A stretch of 21,090 bases of DNA from Leptospira adleri (GTDB taxonomy: Bacteria; Spirochaetota; Leptospiria; Leptospirales; Leptospiraceae). A model generated the notes under the pieces. The model was not told the DNA's origin, made no database searches, and saw nothing but the letters and a program-made list of their open reading frames with translations. Shown piece by piece: positions 1-19,256 of this stretch; position 1 is the stretch's first letter, and each line of letters starts with the position of its first letter. The DNA is taken from positions 1-21,090 of the forward strand of contig NZ_NPDU01000075.1 in assembly GCF_002811985.1 (NCBI RefSeq), written 5' to 3'. The position numbers and the translations under genes were made by a program.

Positions 1-2
1 AG

Positions 3-1067
3 GCGTATTCCAACGCCCCGGTCGCGAGAAAGTCGTGGGTCTTGTTGTTGCGATCGAAGACCGCCTTCGACTGGGAAGCGGCCGAAAGACATTTTATCAC
101 CGCGGGCGTAGAATCCTTTGCGAACGAATTGGAATCCGATCGTCTGCAAAATCGTTTCGTATATCGCACAAGAAGGGCCGCGTTCTTCCAGGATGAATGG
201 ACTATTTCACGTTCACCCAGAATCCGAATTATTCCGGGAGTTCGCTACGACGACGATTCTCAATTCGGAAATCAGACCACTCCAAAACTCGCGGCACGTT
301 ATGACATCCTTCAAAACCTAGTCTGGAGAGCAAGTTATGGAAGAGGATTTCGTCCCCCGAGTTTTCAGGAATTGTATCTTCGTTTTGAAAATCCCGCGGT
401 AGGTTACGTGGTCGACGGAAATCCGAATCTGAAACCGGAAAAATCGATCACAGTGAATTCCGATCTAGAATACAACCCGTTTTCTTTTCTCACCTTTTCT
501 TTGAGCTTGTATCGAAACGACGTCATCAATCTGATTCAATATAAATTCGACTCAAATCAAGGAAGAGAATTCTCCCAGTTTCAACTGCAGAATATCGCGA
601 AGGCTTATACGCGAGGAGGGGAACTCGGAGTACAATATCGTTTTCTAAAACACTACACCCTGGAACTCGGCTACAATCAAACCGATACGAGAGACCTTAC
701 CACGGATCGGCCTCTCGAAGGAAGAGCGCTTCATCAAATCTCCGCAAACTTTATCTACAACTCTCCCGGCGGTTTTCAATTCAACCTTCGTGGAAAACAT
801 CTGGATAAAAGACCGTTTTACAGTTCGACGAGCAGTCTTTCCGCGGCCGGACAGGATTATATTCCCACGGAAGTTAAGTTGAACGAAAACCCTCCGGTCA
901 CATACGGAAAACCTTTTACGATCATCAATATAAGAATGGAACAGAAATTTTTTGAAAAACACTTCGCCTTATTTGTAGGCGTGGACAATCTTCTCAACGA
1001 ATACGAACTCGCTTACAACCCGACCAGACCTAGATTTTACTACGGCGGCTTTTCGGCGCAGTTTTAA
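3..1067 (+). CDS. TonB-dependent outer-membrane receptor, C-terminal part (5' end outside window)
   Basis: The frame is open from base 3 with no stop, so the signal peptide, TonB box and plug domain lie outside the window; about 354 residues of beta-barrel remain. Seen: the typical receptor signature [14 protein letters not shown] followed by [10 protein letters not shown], alternating hydrophobic/polar strands, a late [10 protein letters not shown] strand, and an aromatic C-terminal residue (final GGFSAQF) as expected for BAM-inserted barrels. Known of the family: such receptors import siderophores, heme or cobalamin using TonB-ExbBD energy. The nearby heme oxygenase, transporter and Fur gene make heme or another iron source the most likely substrate, but this is inferred from context. 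It converges with the hemO-MFS operon. A TTG at base 42 is only an internal codon. Class assignment is firm, substrate is not. Confidence 0.9.
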   Translation, partial: AYSNAPVARKSWVLLLRSKTAFDWEAAERHFITAGVESFANELESDRLQNRFVYRTRRAAFFQDEWTISRSPRIRIIPGVRYDDDSQFGNQTTPKLAARYDILQNLVWRASYGRGFRPPSFQELYLRFENPAVGYVVDGNPNLKPEKSITVNSDLEYNPFSFLTFSLSLYRNDVINLIQYKFDSNQGREFSQFQLQNIAKAYTRGGELGVQYRFLKHYTLELGYNQTDTRDLTTDRPLEGRALHQISANFIYNSPGGFQFNLRGKHLDKRPFYSSTSSLSAAGQDYIPTEVKLNENPPVTYGKPFTIINIRMEQKFFEKHFALFVGVDNLLNEYELAYNPTRPRFYYGGFSAQF

Positions 1068-1240
1068 GAATCTTTCGAACTCGATAGCTTCCCGCGATTT
1101 GATAAGAACCTACTCAGATTTCAAAATATCAAGAAGAGAGGAATAGATTCCCTCCCTTACAGGATAATTTATAACTTTCGAATATTCTAACTATAAAATG
1201 TAATTTTATCTTCCCCAATTTTGATTCGAGATTTTTTTAC

Positions 1241-1267
1241 ATTTTCAAACGAATTCCGTTTGAAAAT
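1241..1267. repeat. Perfect 11-bp inverted repeat with EcoRI-like 5-base loop
   Basis: ATTTTCAAACG at 1241-1251 is repeated as its exact reverse complement at 1257-1267 around the loop AATTC. No U-tract follows on either strand, so it is not a standard intrinsic terminator. It lies 174 bases after the receptor stop. It could be an operator-like site, an mRNA 3'-end stabiliser or a small mobile palindrome. The hemO upstream region has a similar TTTTCAAAA/TTTTGAAAA pair (3682-3690 and 3702-3710). Confidence 0.6.
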
Positions 1268-1651
1268 CTTCCCAAGATTGTTCCCCGATGCCGGTTTTGC
1301 GCAGACATCCTTGAACCGCCCTTTAGGACAATACAAAAGAATTGTGTCTCCCTATATCTTGAACGCAAGGGAAGACGATTACAAACGGCCTGAAACCTTG
1401 CGAACGCAATGCCCCCTTTTTCTTGTCTTTTCAAAAAAGAAGAATCGAGAACTTTCCAAGTCAAAGCTCCGTCAAGAAAAGGGATCGGAGAGTCATATTT
1501 GATTTTGATTATATTTCTTCAAAGGACAAGAACGACGGAATTCTTTGCAATCTTGTTTTGGTTGAATGTTTCCCTTAGGTATGCGTTTTTCGGTCGATCG
1601 CAAAGCATTTGTTTCAATCCGGAGTCTGATTCTCCATTTTCCCGAAAAAAA

Positions 1652-1686
1652 GCGCCGAAAATCGGATTCCGACTCGCAGGAATCCG
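1652..1686 (-). terminator. Predicted intrinsic terminator of the hemO-MFS operon
   Basis: Read on the minus strand, CGGATTCC (1686-1679) pairs with GGAATCCG (1670-1663) around an 8-base loop, and the stem is followed at once by ATTTT and a little later by seven T residues. It lies 57 bases past the MFS stop codon. A perfect GC-containing stem followed by a T-run in the correct direction supports a Rho-independent terminator. Confidence 0.5.
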
Positions 1687-1742
1687 GGACTTCTCCCGCG
1701 GTCGCCGCATCGAAGAACATGAATTTGTTAGTTTAGTATTTT

Positions 1743-2943
1743 TTAATATTCTTTTTTATTTAAGTAACGATAGAATGGAATACTCGCGACCACGAGAAGA
1801 ATTTGAGCCAAACCGAAAACGATCGCCGTCAACGAAGAACTTCTAAATAGAAAAACAGAATCAGCAATTTTATCCAAACCTACGGAAGAAATCGGACCGA
1901 GAAAAAAACCGAGAGAACCGATTCCGGTCAGAGCGGACATTACAATTCCATTGTTTTCCGGATTACAAAGAGAAGAGGCCAGACGCAAGGAAGTGGCAAA
2001 CATAAGTCCCGCTCCCAGTCCGCAAAAAAGGAGTGAAGCTGTGATCCACCCGATGGAATGAAATGTTCCGGAAAGCATCAGAGCAAACCCGTAGATCAAG
2101 GAACCGAGGGCGACCGGAAAATACTTTCCCGTCCTTTTAGAAAGACGAATTGCGGGATAGGATAAAAGCGCCATCGGAAGAAAGACGAGAGAAAGTAAAC
2201 GTCCTGTTTCCGAAGGATTGAGTAAAAATTCTTCGCGAAGACGGAGATTGAGAGAACTCATAAAATAACCGGATGTAAATCGATCTAAGAATTGAAACGC
2301 CATCGGAAACAAAAGAAGCGGATGAGAAAGAAAAACGATTCCGGATTCTTTCCAAGAAGAATTTTTTTTCGGAGCTAAGGTTTTCGCTTCCGGAACAAAA
2401 CGAAATACGACGAACGCGAGAAACAAAAGTATCGCGGAGCCTGCGTAAAAAGGAAGATAAGGATTTTCTTTTCCTAAAAATCCGAGAGAGATCCCGACCG
2501 CTCCTCCGAGAGAAAGAAGCATTCCGGAAACGCCCATCAATGCACCTCCCTTTTGACGCAAGTCCGATTCTCCGTGTTCGAAATCGGCTACGGAAGCCAA
2601 GAGCAAACCGATCACAAAAACGTGAGCTCCTCCTTCCAAAAAACGAAGACCCAAAAGAACGGGAAGACTTTCCGCGTAAGGGAGAAGACTCAAAAGAAGC
2701 GCGTCCAAAAAACAAAAAAGAACGATGATTTTTTTTCTAGTTCCTAAACGATCCGAAACAAACCCGGCGATCGGAGAAAAGAAAAAAGATCCGAGCATAG
2801 CTACGCTCAAAAACCAGGCAACCTCTCCGTTGCCTGATTGAAATCTATCCTTTACGATTTCCTTAAATACGGGTACGATCATCGTTACAGGAAGCATCGC
2901 CAAAAAGATCGCTCCCGGTAGAAAAAAGGCCGAACTTTTCTTT

Positions 2944-2969
<26 letters not shown>
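1743..2969 (-). CDS. MFS transporter, second gene of the hemO operon
   Basis: A 408-residue protein of about 12 hydrophobic segments, the usual size for the major facilitator superfamily. The loop after the second segment carries motif A as [12 protein letters not shown] (residues 69-80), matching G-x3-D-R-x-G-R-K/R. Family knowledge: inner-membrane secondary transporters, many of them drug or metabolite exporters. The start ATG lies inside the end of hemO (26-base overlap) and is preceded by a TAAGGA ribosome-binding site at 2975-2980, so the two are translationally coupled. Co-transcription suggests a role linked to heme use, for example export of biliverdin or another heme product, or iron-chelate transport. 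That role is inference; no substrate can be read from the sequence. Confidence 0.85.
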
Positions 2970-3621
<652 letters not shown>

Positions 3622-3658
3622 TGCATATCTCCTGACAATACTGTGACAATTCTTTTTA

Positions 3659-3680
3659 TTTGATAATGAGAATCAAACTT
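3659..3680. promoter_or_regulatory. Fur-box-like operator in the hemO/fur divergent region
   Basis: GATAATGAGAATCAAACTT (3662-3680) matches the E. coli 19-base Fur consensus at 14 positions, with the left half GATAATGA intact. The flanking TTTGAT (3659-3664) and ATCAAA (3672-3677) form a 6-bp inverted repeat. It overlaps the predicted -10 of hemO. The consensus comes from proteobacteria; the binding site used by Leptospira Fur-family proteins may differ, so the identity of the regulator is inferred. Confidence 0.55.
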
Positions 3681-3688
3681 ATTTTCAA
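3660..3688 (-). promoter_or_regulatory. Predicted hemO promoter
   Basis: On the minus strand TTGAAA (3688-3683) and TATCAA (3665-3660) are separated by exactly 17 bases, a reasonable sigma70-type pair. The predicted start of transcription lies around 3653, giving a leader of about 30 bases that contains the AGGAG ribosome-binding site. The -10 element overlaps the Fur-box-like site, the normal arrangement for repression. Confidence 0.5.
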
Positions 3689-3717
3689 AAAAGAAGCGAT
3701 CTTTTGAAAACGAAAGA

Positions 3718-3735
3718 TGTAGGAACTCACACAAA
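3718..3735 (+). repeat. Short interspersed repeat, copy A
   Basis: TGTAGGAACTCACACAAA occurs here and, with a single change, at 7335-7352. Both copies are intergenic and in the same orientation. From memory, closely related TGTAGGA-type short palindromic sequences recur in Leptospira genomes. It lies between hemO and the Fur gene. Confidence 0.45.
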
Positions 3736-3785
3736 TTCTCCCTTTTTCGGAAAAACCATCTTCTCGCAGGCGTTTTTAAATGAGG

Positions 3786-3816
3786 TTGACAGACCAGAGG
3801 AGGGAACTTGAGAATT
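3786..3816 (+). promoter_or_regulatory. Weak candidate promoter of the fur-SGNH-GT-C operon
   Basis: A perfect TTGACA (3786-3791) lies upstream of the Fur-family gene, with only a weak -10 candidate (AGAATT, 3811-3816, spacing 19). If used, the transcript would carry a leader of over 100 bases that includes the hairpin at 3854-3894. No better sigma70-type pair was seen between hemO and the gene. Confidence 0.3.
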
Positions 3817-3853
3817 AGGAAGACTGCCTTTTTGACCCTAAGGAACGCTTCTC

Positions 3854-3894
3854 GCTGGAAAGAATCCTCTGTTCTTCATTTTGATTCTTACAGC
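3854..3894 (+). promoter_or_regulatory. Stem-loop in the leader of the Fur-family gene
   Basis: GCTG (3854-3857) and AAGAATC (3860-3866) pair with GATTCTT (3883-3889) and CAGC (3891-3894), giving an interrupted 11-bp stem with a 16-base loop. It ends 48 bases before the ATG. It could be an RNA control element, or the reverse-strand AAGAATCAAAA could be a half-operator like the one at hemO. Function is unknown. Confidence 0.4.
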
Positions 3895-3942
3895 TGAAAA
3901 AGAAGTCGAAAGAGAAGGAATCAGTCGGTCGGATTTTTTTGG

Positions 3943-4340
3943 ATGAAAGCAGAAGCAGGAAAAGCAGCCCTAAGAAACACAAAACAAAAAGGGGAAATTC
4001 TTAAAGTTCTCGAAGCCGCCAAAGGGCCCCTTTCGATCAAAGAAATTTTCGACCTTTCCCGCAAGAATCTGGACAACCTCGGAATCGCAACCGTCTACAG
4101 GGCGGTCAATCATCTGATGGAAACCGGGGCGATCAACGAGATCCATCTCCCCGGAGAATCTTCCCGTTTCGAAGCCAGCCATCTTCACCATCACCATCAC
4201 TTTCATTGTAAACAATGCGATCGGGTCTTCGACATTGAAATCTGTCCGTTTCCTCTCGACAAAAGCCCCAAAGGATTTACGGTGGACACCCATGAGATCA
4301 TTCTCTATGGAACCTGTTCCGACTGTAATTCCAAGGTAAA

Positions 4341-4344
<4 letters not shown>
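3943..4344 (+). CDS. Fur-family metal-responsive transcriptional regulator
   Basis: At 133 residues this is typical for Fur/PerR/Zur. An N-terminal winged helix includes GIATVYRAVNHLMETGAI (residues 47-64), the Fur recognition-helix signature. A C-terminal dimerisation domain follows, with two CxxC pairs, CKQC (89-92) and CSDC (125-128), the usual structural zinc site. A dense histidine stretch, H80 and H82-H86 plus H88, lies just before the first pair, and His117 is a further likely metal ligand. By position beside hemO it probably corresponds to the Fur-like gene of the L. interrogans heme locus (from memory LB183). Whether it senses iron, peroxide, zinc or heme is not decided by the sequence. 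It lacks a good ribosome-binding site: seven T residues precede GG-ATG. An in-frame stop at 3895 excludes a longer product. Its stop overlaps the next start (ATGA). Confidence 0.92.
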
Positions 4345-5884
<1,540 letters not shown>

Positions 5885-5885
<1 letters not shown>

Positions 5886-7132
5886 TGAACTCGACAAATC
5901 GGAATTTGATTCTTTTCCGGATCCGGTCTTTTTTTGAAAATCCTAAATTCGTTCTTCCGTTATTTCTAATCGTTTATCTTCTCTCTTCGGTTCTGATTTG
6001 GAAAAAATACGAATGGAATCCAAGTTCTCAGGTCAATTTCGGAATGCAGTTCGTTGTTCAAAATCCGGAACAAACTCCGAAAGGCGCCGTCGTATTTCAA
6101 AGTCAACCCGGAGATCTCGGCGCCGGCTACGACGGACAAATCTTTTATTTCTATTCCAGAATGTTAAGCGAATTCAACCTCGACTGGCCGAAGGGTTTCG
6201 AAGCCAATATCCGCGCTCCTAGAATCGGTTATCCTCTTCTGATTTCTCCCTTCGGTTGGTTCGGTCCTTGGGGAACCGTTACCGGAATGTTTCTCGTAAA
6301 TTTGATTCTGATTCTGTCTTCCTGGCTTTTACTAAGAGGTCTCTGCGGAGAAAAGAATCGGATCGATTCCAGTTTGTATTTATTTTCCCCGTTTTTTTTG
6401 GGAAGTTATGCGCTCTTGGTGAGCGATGCGACGTTGACAAGCCTTCTCGTATTCGTGTATTGGCTTTTCAAAAAAGAGAGATGGATCCTGTTTTCTTTGG
6501 CCGGCGCGTTCGCGATCCTCATAAAAGAGCAGGCTTTATTCCTACTTTTTCCCTTAGGCCTTCAGTCTTTGCTGGATAAAAAATGGAAAACTTCACTTTG
6601 GATCCTTTCCACACTTTTACTTCCGATTTTGTGGGGATTCTTTTTAAGAATTCAAATTCCTGAATGGACGCCGACTCGGTTTACGGATTTTTTTGCGCCG
6701 TTAGACGGCTTTATCGGATATTGGAAAGAAATCGACGATCCTTCCCTTTTTTCATTCTTACAAGCCCCGGACTTCGAGACCGGACTTACCTTGTTCGGAA
6801 AAAAGTTTTCTCGGATCCCTCTTTTTCTTTTGTTTCTCTCCGGACTTTTTGTACTTTCGAGCGGGGATTGGAAAAAGGCGATCGCCAATCGTCTTTCCTT
6901 TTTACTTGTTTTGTTTTCCGTCTTTAGCGCCGGTTATGTTCTCTACTGGTCTTCCTACGAAAATGTGTCGAGAATGTTCACGGTTTCCGTCGCGTTCTTA
7001 ATTTTTTGGAAACTGGAAGACGATTCGATTCGCGATCGAGTCTATTGGGCGATCACGGGCAGTATTCTATTCTTATTTTTGTTTAAGCTGGCTTTTATTT
7101 CCAGAACTCTAAACTACGAAATTTGGAAATAA
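5885..7132 (+). CDS. Polytopic membrane protein, probable GT-C-type glycosyltransferase
   Basis: This 415-residue protein has about ten hydrophobic helices. After the first helix (about 23-39) comes a long outer loop with YDGQIFYFY (82-90) and RAPRIGYPLL (110-119). This YDGQ...R..RI.YP pattern is seen in uncharacterised integral membrane proteins resembling GT-C glycosyltransferases, in which an acidic residue of the first outer loop is catalytic and lipid-linked sugars are donors. IKEQ (213-216) fits the conserved Lys-Glu of that group. It starts with GTG overlapping the stop of the SGNH-like gene by one base, so the two are coupled and may act on the same surface glycan or lipid. GT-C activity is inferred from motifs and topology; acceptor and sugar are unknown. 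Confidence 0.55.
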
Positions 7133-7334
7133 ATTCTTAAATCACGAATTTTTTTCAATTCTACTTTGAGCTCCGGATGTAAAACGTTTTCTTAGGATGA
7201 AAAAAGTTGTTCCAACAAAGGATGTTTTGATCGAAAAAGATTTGAAAACGGACTGAAAGTCCATTTCGGAGAAAATTACGGCTGAATTTATTTTCTCGCA
7301 CAGAAAAACTTTCGTTTTGAAGTTCGTTCCGTTT

Positions 7335-7352
7335 TGTAGGAGCTCACACAAA
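7335..7352 (+). repeat. Short interspersed repeat, copy B
   Basis: TGTAGGAGCTCACACAAA differs from copy A (3718-3735) at one of 18 positions. It lies in the 251-base gap between the convergent GT-C-like gene and the degenerate HtrA gene. Both copies end in ACACAAA and are in non-coding DNA. Confidence 0.45.
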
Positions 7353-7353
7353 C

Positions 7354-7383
7354 AAAAGATCTTCGGATGGATCGGCCATCTTT

Positions 7384-7384
<1 letters not shown>
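7354..7384. terminator. Possible bidirectional terminator between convergent genes
   Basis: AAAAGAT (7354-7360) pairs with ATCTTTT (7378-7384). The arms give a T-run at the 3' side on either strand, and an inner GATGG/CCATC stem (7366-7370, 7376-7380) is an alternative fold. It overlaps the last base of the degenerate HtrA stop codon. Stem strength is modest, so this is tentative. Confidence 0.3.
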
Positions 7385-8967
<1,583 letters not shown>

Positions 8968-8971
8968 ATTC

Positions 8972-10474
<1,503 letters not shown>

Positions 10475-10512
10475 TGGGCCCTCCAAAAAGAATATTCAAA
10501 TTTTAGAATTTT

Positions 10513-11065
<553 letters not shown>

Positions 11066-11079
11066 ATTTTTAATTTACG

Positions 11080-11123
<44 letters not shown>

Positions 11124-11131
11124 CTTCCCAA

Positions 11132-11159
11132 GAAAGAAAAGCCCGGCAAAACCGGGCTT
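11132..11159 (-). terminator. Intrinsic terminator of htpX
   Basis: AAGCCCGG (11159-11152 on the minus strand) pairs perfectly with CCGGGCTT (11146-11139) around the loop TTTTG, followed on the minus strand by TTCTTTCTT. It starts 28 bases after the htpX stop. This is the clearest terminator of the window. It separates htpX from the apt-HtrA transcript. Confidence 0.85.
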
Positions 11160-11186
11160 AATTTTGAACTTTAAAAAATGCCGGAA

Positions 11187-12077
11187 TCAATATCCGGAAT
11201 TTTTCAGAGCTGCGATTCTCGCTTCCAAAGGCGGGTGAGTGGAAAAGAGGGCAAACCACTTGCTGTGTCCCGAAATTTTCATCGTCGCAAGAGCTTCTCC
11301 TCCTCTTGGATCTTCTGGAGCTTCGAAAGTACGTTTCAATTTTTCAAGAGCGGCCACCATATTCTGACGTCCTGCAATTTTCGCTCCGCCCGCGTCCGCC
11401 CGGTATTCTCTTGTTCTCGAAAAATACGCGACCACGATCGATCCGAGAATGCTGAACAGAATGCTCAACACTATGTTCGCGACCAGACGTACCGTGTATT
11501 GCGCGTCTTCGTCCTTTACGAGAGTGCTCAACGCGTAACTTACGACCCTTGAGAAGAATATTACAAAAGCGTTAACTACTCCCTGCACAAGAGTCATGGT
11601 TACCATGTCTCCGTTAGCAACGTGAGCGAGTTCGTGAGCGAGAACTCCTTCCACTTCGGAACTGTCCATCACTTGCAGAAGGCCGCTCGAAACCGCCACC
11701 AAAGAACTGGATCTCGAAGGCCCGGTCGCAAACGCGTTGACTTCGGGAGAATGATAAATCCCGACTTCCGGCATCGGAATGTTCGCGGCTCTCGCGAGTC
11801 TTTCCACTTTGGAATACAATTCTCTTTCCACTCCGGTTGCGGACTGACGGTTGATCACTTGAACTCCCATCATGGTCTTCGCCATAAACTTCGAGAGGAG
11901 GAGGGAAATAAACGATCCGCCCATACCCCAGAGAAGGGCAAACACCATCAAGGATCCGTAATTAAGTCCGTTTGCGTTGAGATACGGTCCAATCCCGAGC
12001 ACGCTTGTTACGATCGAAATCGTAACCACAACCAAGATATTGGTCAGCAAAAACAACCCAATTCGTTTAAACCACAT
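11187..12077 (-). CDS. htpX: Membrane zinc metalloprotease HtpX
   Basis: A 296-residue M48-family protease of typical HtpX length. Two N-terminal membrane helices (about 5-30 and 42-62) precede the catalytic site HELAH (148-152), with His148, Glu149 and His152. The third zinc ligand is Glu224 in SRTREYRADAGGA. Two further hydrophobic helices (about 162-185 and 197-217) separate the two motifs, as in E. coli HtpX. It degrades damaged or misfolded inner-membrane proteins and complements FtsH in that role. The ATG has an AGGAG site 8 bases upstream (12086-12090 on the plus strand). It appears to be transcribed alone, ending in the strong terminator at 11132-11159; AT-rich TATATA at 12105-12110 may be its -10, but no good -35 was found. 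Confidence 0.97.
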   Translation of the reverse strand: MWFKRIGLFLLTNILVVVTISIVTSVLGIGPYLNANGLNYGSLMVFALLWGMGGSFISLLLSKFMAKTMMGVQVINRQSATGVERELYSKVERLARAANIPMPEVGIYHSPEVNAFATGPSRSSSLVAVSSGLLQVMDSSEVEGVLAHELAHVANGDMVTMTLVQGVVNAFVIFFSRVVSYALSTLVKDEDAQYTVRLVANIVLSILFSILGSIVVAYFSRTREYRADAGGAKIAGRQNMVAALEKLKRTFEAPEDPRGGEALATMKISGHSKWFALFSTHPPLEARIAALKNSGY

Positions 12078-12527
12078 TTTGGTTTCTCCTATTCATCTTC
12101 TTTCTATATACTAACAAGTAAGTCTAAGAGCGATTTCTATTTTTACACGGGATGCAGGTTCAGTCGATCGGGCTTTCGTCCGATTCTTACGTTCCAAACT
12201 CGATTCGGAATTCTTTGCATCTCATTTACTCATAAACGGAAATGCGCAGAGGGCATTCCGCGATCTCGCTATTTAGACCGTTTCAAAAGGACTTTCGATC
12301 CATTTGGAGAATATTCCGGAAGCAGGATTTTTTCTTTTTATCAAAAAAATCCGAAACGACTTCTTCCGAAAAAGAGTTCCGATTCGTTTCTGCGAATCGG
12401 AAAATTCTTCTTACCCGCAATTCCAAGAGTTAACTATCGTTAGACGCAATTCCCGCAAAATTCTTCTTAGCGTCCGATTTTCCTGCGATGCGATTTTGAA
12501 ACGCAAGCAAGACCAGGAGAATCTTTT
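12078..12527. other. Intergenic region between the permease and htpX
   Basis: This 450-base region has no convincing gene. It must hold the end of the permease operon and the htpX promoter. A 10-bp perfect hairpin at 12377-12402 fits the former. A 13-base direct repeat, AAAATTCTTCTTA, occurs near 12401 and again about 57 bases further on. The rest shows nothing I can name. Confidence 0.5.
12369..12402 (-). terminator. Predicted intrinsic terminator of the dehydratase-SspB-permease operon
   Basis: TTCCGATTCG and CGAATCGGAA (12377-12386 and 12393-12402) form a perfect 10-bp stem with a 6-base loop. On the minus strand the stem is followed by CTCTTTTTC, a usable T-run. It lies about 125 bases after the permease stop, longer than usual, but no better candidate is closer. 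Confidence 0.5.
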
Positions 12528-14134
<1,607 letters not shown>

Positions 14135-14138
<4 letters not shown>

Positions 14139-14603
14139 TGTTTCGATTTACTCCCAAAGTCCACTTGAATTACGTTGGACTTGTCGTCCTTCGTATCACC
14201 CTCTTTTTTCTCTGTTAAAACCGTCTTCTCGCCCCGGGAAGTTTGTTTGACATCTTCGAATTCCGCGGTGAAAACTTTCATATTCGTAATCGTCGTCTGT
14301 GTTTTATCAAAATAACGGAGGACACAATCCCAAGGAATGAATACTTCCTCCCAAACGTATCCGAATTGAAGTTCAGCATAGATCCATTCTTCCTGAAGAT
14401 CGAGGTTTCGAACGCCCCCTTTGGGACTAAAGACGAGGACAATCCCGGATTCTTTTTCGTCTCCGACTAATCCCCGTTTGCCGATGACGAGTTTAGGATG
14501 GGGAAGGGCGTGCAAAAAGAAAGTGCCGAATCCGTCCCAGTAGAGATCGAACAATTGACGTTTGAACTTTCTGAGATTCAGAATTTCTTCTATTAGATTT
14601 CCC

Positions 14604-14611
<8 letters not shown>
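14135..14611 (-). CDS. SspB-like protein, candidate ClpXP adaptor
   Basis: This 158-residue cytosolic protein has the layout of SspB: an N-terminal helix pair (MDKGNLIEEILNLRKFKRQL), a compact beta fold with GIVLVFSPKGGVRNL and ELQFGYVWEEVFIPWDCVL, then a hydrophilic Lys/Glu/Asp-rich linker (about 115-147), and a short hydrophobic tail VIQVDF near the C-terminus. In E. coli and Caulobacter, SspB binds ssrA-tagged substrates with the fold and docks on the ClpX N-domain with such a tail. The strand segment F-G-x5-V-x-I/V-P-W/x-x-V-L is the strongest similarity. It overlaps the dehydratase upstream (8 bases) and the permease downstream (4 bases), so expression is coupled to both. The assignment is a pattern match by eye and needs a profile test. 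Confidence 0.55.
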
Positions 14612-16502
<1,891 letters not shown>

Positions 16503-16509
16503 GTAGGAA

Positions 16510-16538
16510 ATAAAATCCGCTTCTTCCTAAAAGTCCAA
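16510..16538 (-). promoter_or_regulatory. Predicted promoter of the dehydratase operon, near-leaderless
   Basis: On the minus strand TTGGAC (16538-16533) and TTTTAT (16515-16510) are 17 bases apart. Only 7 bases lie between the -10 and the ATG, so transcription should start at or one base before the start codon. No ribosome-binding site fits in that space, which agrees with a leaderless message. Confidence 0.45.
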
Positions 16539-16650
16539 TCTTTTTGAAATGGCGAACGCCGATTTTTGACCGATCCTAAAAATGTGTTGCAGAAATTCTT
16601 TTCTTGCCCCACTCCATTAGAAGAATAAATCGGTTTTAGATCGGTACACT

Positions 16651-17121
16651 TTGAAAGAAATCATCATCAACCTCCAAGGGGATTTGGATTTTAAACTGGG
16701 AGAATCTCTATTCTCCAAATTGGAAGAACTTTCCGAAGCCCCGAGAAGAATCCTCTTGGACGCTGCCGGTTTGAACTCCGCGACTCTCGAAGGAGCGTCC
16801 ATTTTAAACCGACTTCCGGAACGATTTCCGGATTCCAAATTTGCAATCTGCACGGTGCAAGAGGGAATCGACCTTTCTTCGGAAGGGAACGTCTCCATTC
16901 CGGTTTTTCAAGACAGGGAATCCGCCAAGTCGCATTTAATCTCCGAAGACGATCCGAAAGACCAAGGTTTTCAGGAAGAATCCACGGTATTAGTCAACTG
17001 TCCGAGTTGCTTTCATCTTTTGAAAATCCAGAACTCCGGTAATTACGCCTGTCCCGCATGCCAATCCAAATTTTTCGTAACTAAAGATTTCAGAACCTCG
17101 CCGTTCGAAAGATTATTATAA
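16651..17121 (+). CDS. STAS-like domain protein with C-terminal zinc ribbon
   Basis: This 156-residue soluble protein appears to have two parts. Residues 1-95 alternate strands and helices like a STAS/anti-sigma-antagonist fold (KEIIINLQGDLDF, RRILLDAAGLNSATLEGASIL), with Ser50 or a nearby Thr45 where STAS proteins can be phosphorylated. Residues 113-145 form a zinc ribbon with CPSC (117-120) and CPAC (134-137), similar to MJ0042-type ribbons. The start is a TTG at 16651 with no clear ribosome-binding site; a weak promoter pair TTGCCC (16604-16609) and TAAATC (16626-16631) lies upstream. It is divergent from the dehydratase and converges with the 709-residue gene, leaving 5 bases between stops. 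The partner and signal are unknown. Confidence 0.6.
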   Translation: MKEIIINLQGDLDFKLGESLFSKLEELSEAPRRILLDAAGLNSATLEGASILNRLPERFPDSKFAICTVQEGIDLSSEGNVSIPVFQDRESAKSHLISEDDPKDQGFQEESTVLVNCPSCFHLLKIQNSGNYACPACQSKFFVTKDFRTSPFERLL

Positions 17122-17126
17122 TATTC

Positions 17127-17142
<16 letters not shown>
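17103..17142. terminator. Inverted repeat spanning the stops of two convergent genes
   Basis: GTTCGAA (17103-17109) and TTCGAAC (17136-17142) could pair around an AT-rich loop that contains both stop codons. There are no clear T-runs after the stem, so termination activity is doubtful. It is the only structure seen where two genes end 5 bases apart. Confidence 0.2.

Positions 17143-19256
<2,114 letters not shown>

Larger units (their letters stand above)
1068..1742. other. Intergenic region between convergent receptor and MFS genes
   Basis: This 675-base stretch holds no convincing gene. The open frames here are rich in Arg, Ser and Phe, have no family resemblance and no ribosome-binding site. 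What can be seen is an AT-rich 7-bp inverted repeat at 1193-1209, a perfect 11-bp stem at 1241-1267, and a terminator-like hairpin at 1652-1686 serving the minus-strand operon. No clear U-tract terminator directly follows the receptor gene. Confidence 0.6.

Noticed and set aside
1409..1846. 145-codon open frame on the plus strand at the 3' end of the MFS gene
   Set aside because: It overlaps the MFS gene in antisense, also covers the terminator hairpin, and its composition is typical of a non-coding frame.
2137..2715. 192-codon minus-strand frame inside the MFS gene
   Set aside because: It is an alternative frame of the clear MFS coding sequence, composed mostly of Arg, Ser and Phe.
10475..10486. 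Longer start of the HtrA protease at TTG 10486
   Set aside because: The GGAGGG ribosome-binding site overlaps it and is correctly spaced for the TTG at 10474; the signal peptide is complete either way.
11622..12443. 273-codon open frame on the plus strand
   Set aside because: It is antisense to htpX for more than half its length, is rich in His, Arg and Ser without any fold pattern, and has no ribosome-binding site. It is a shadow of htpX.
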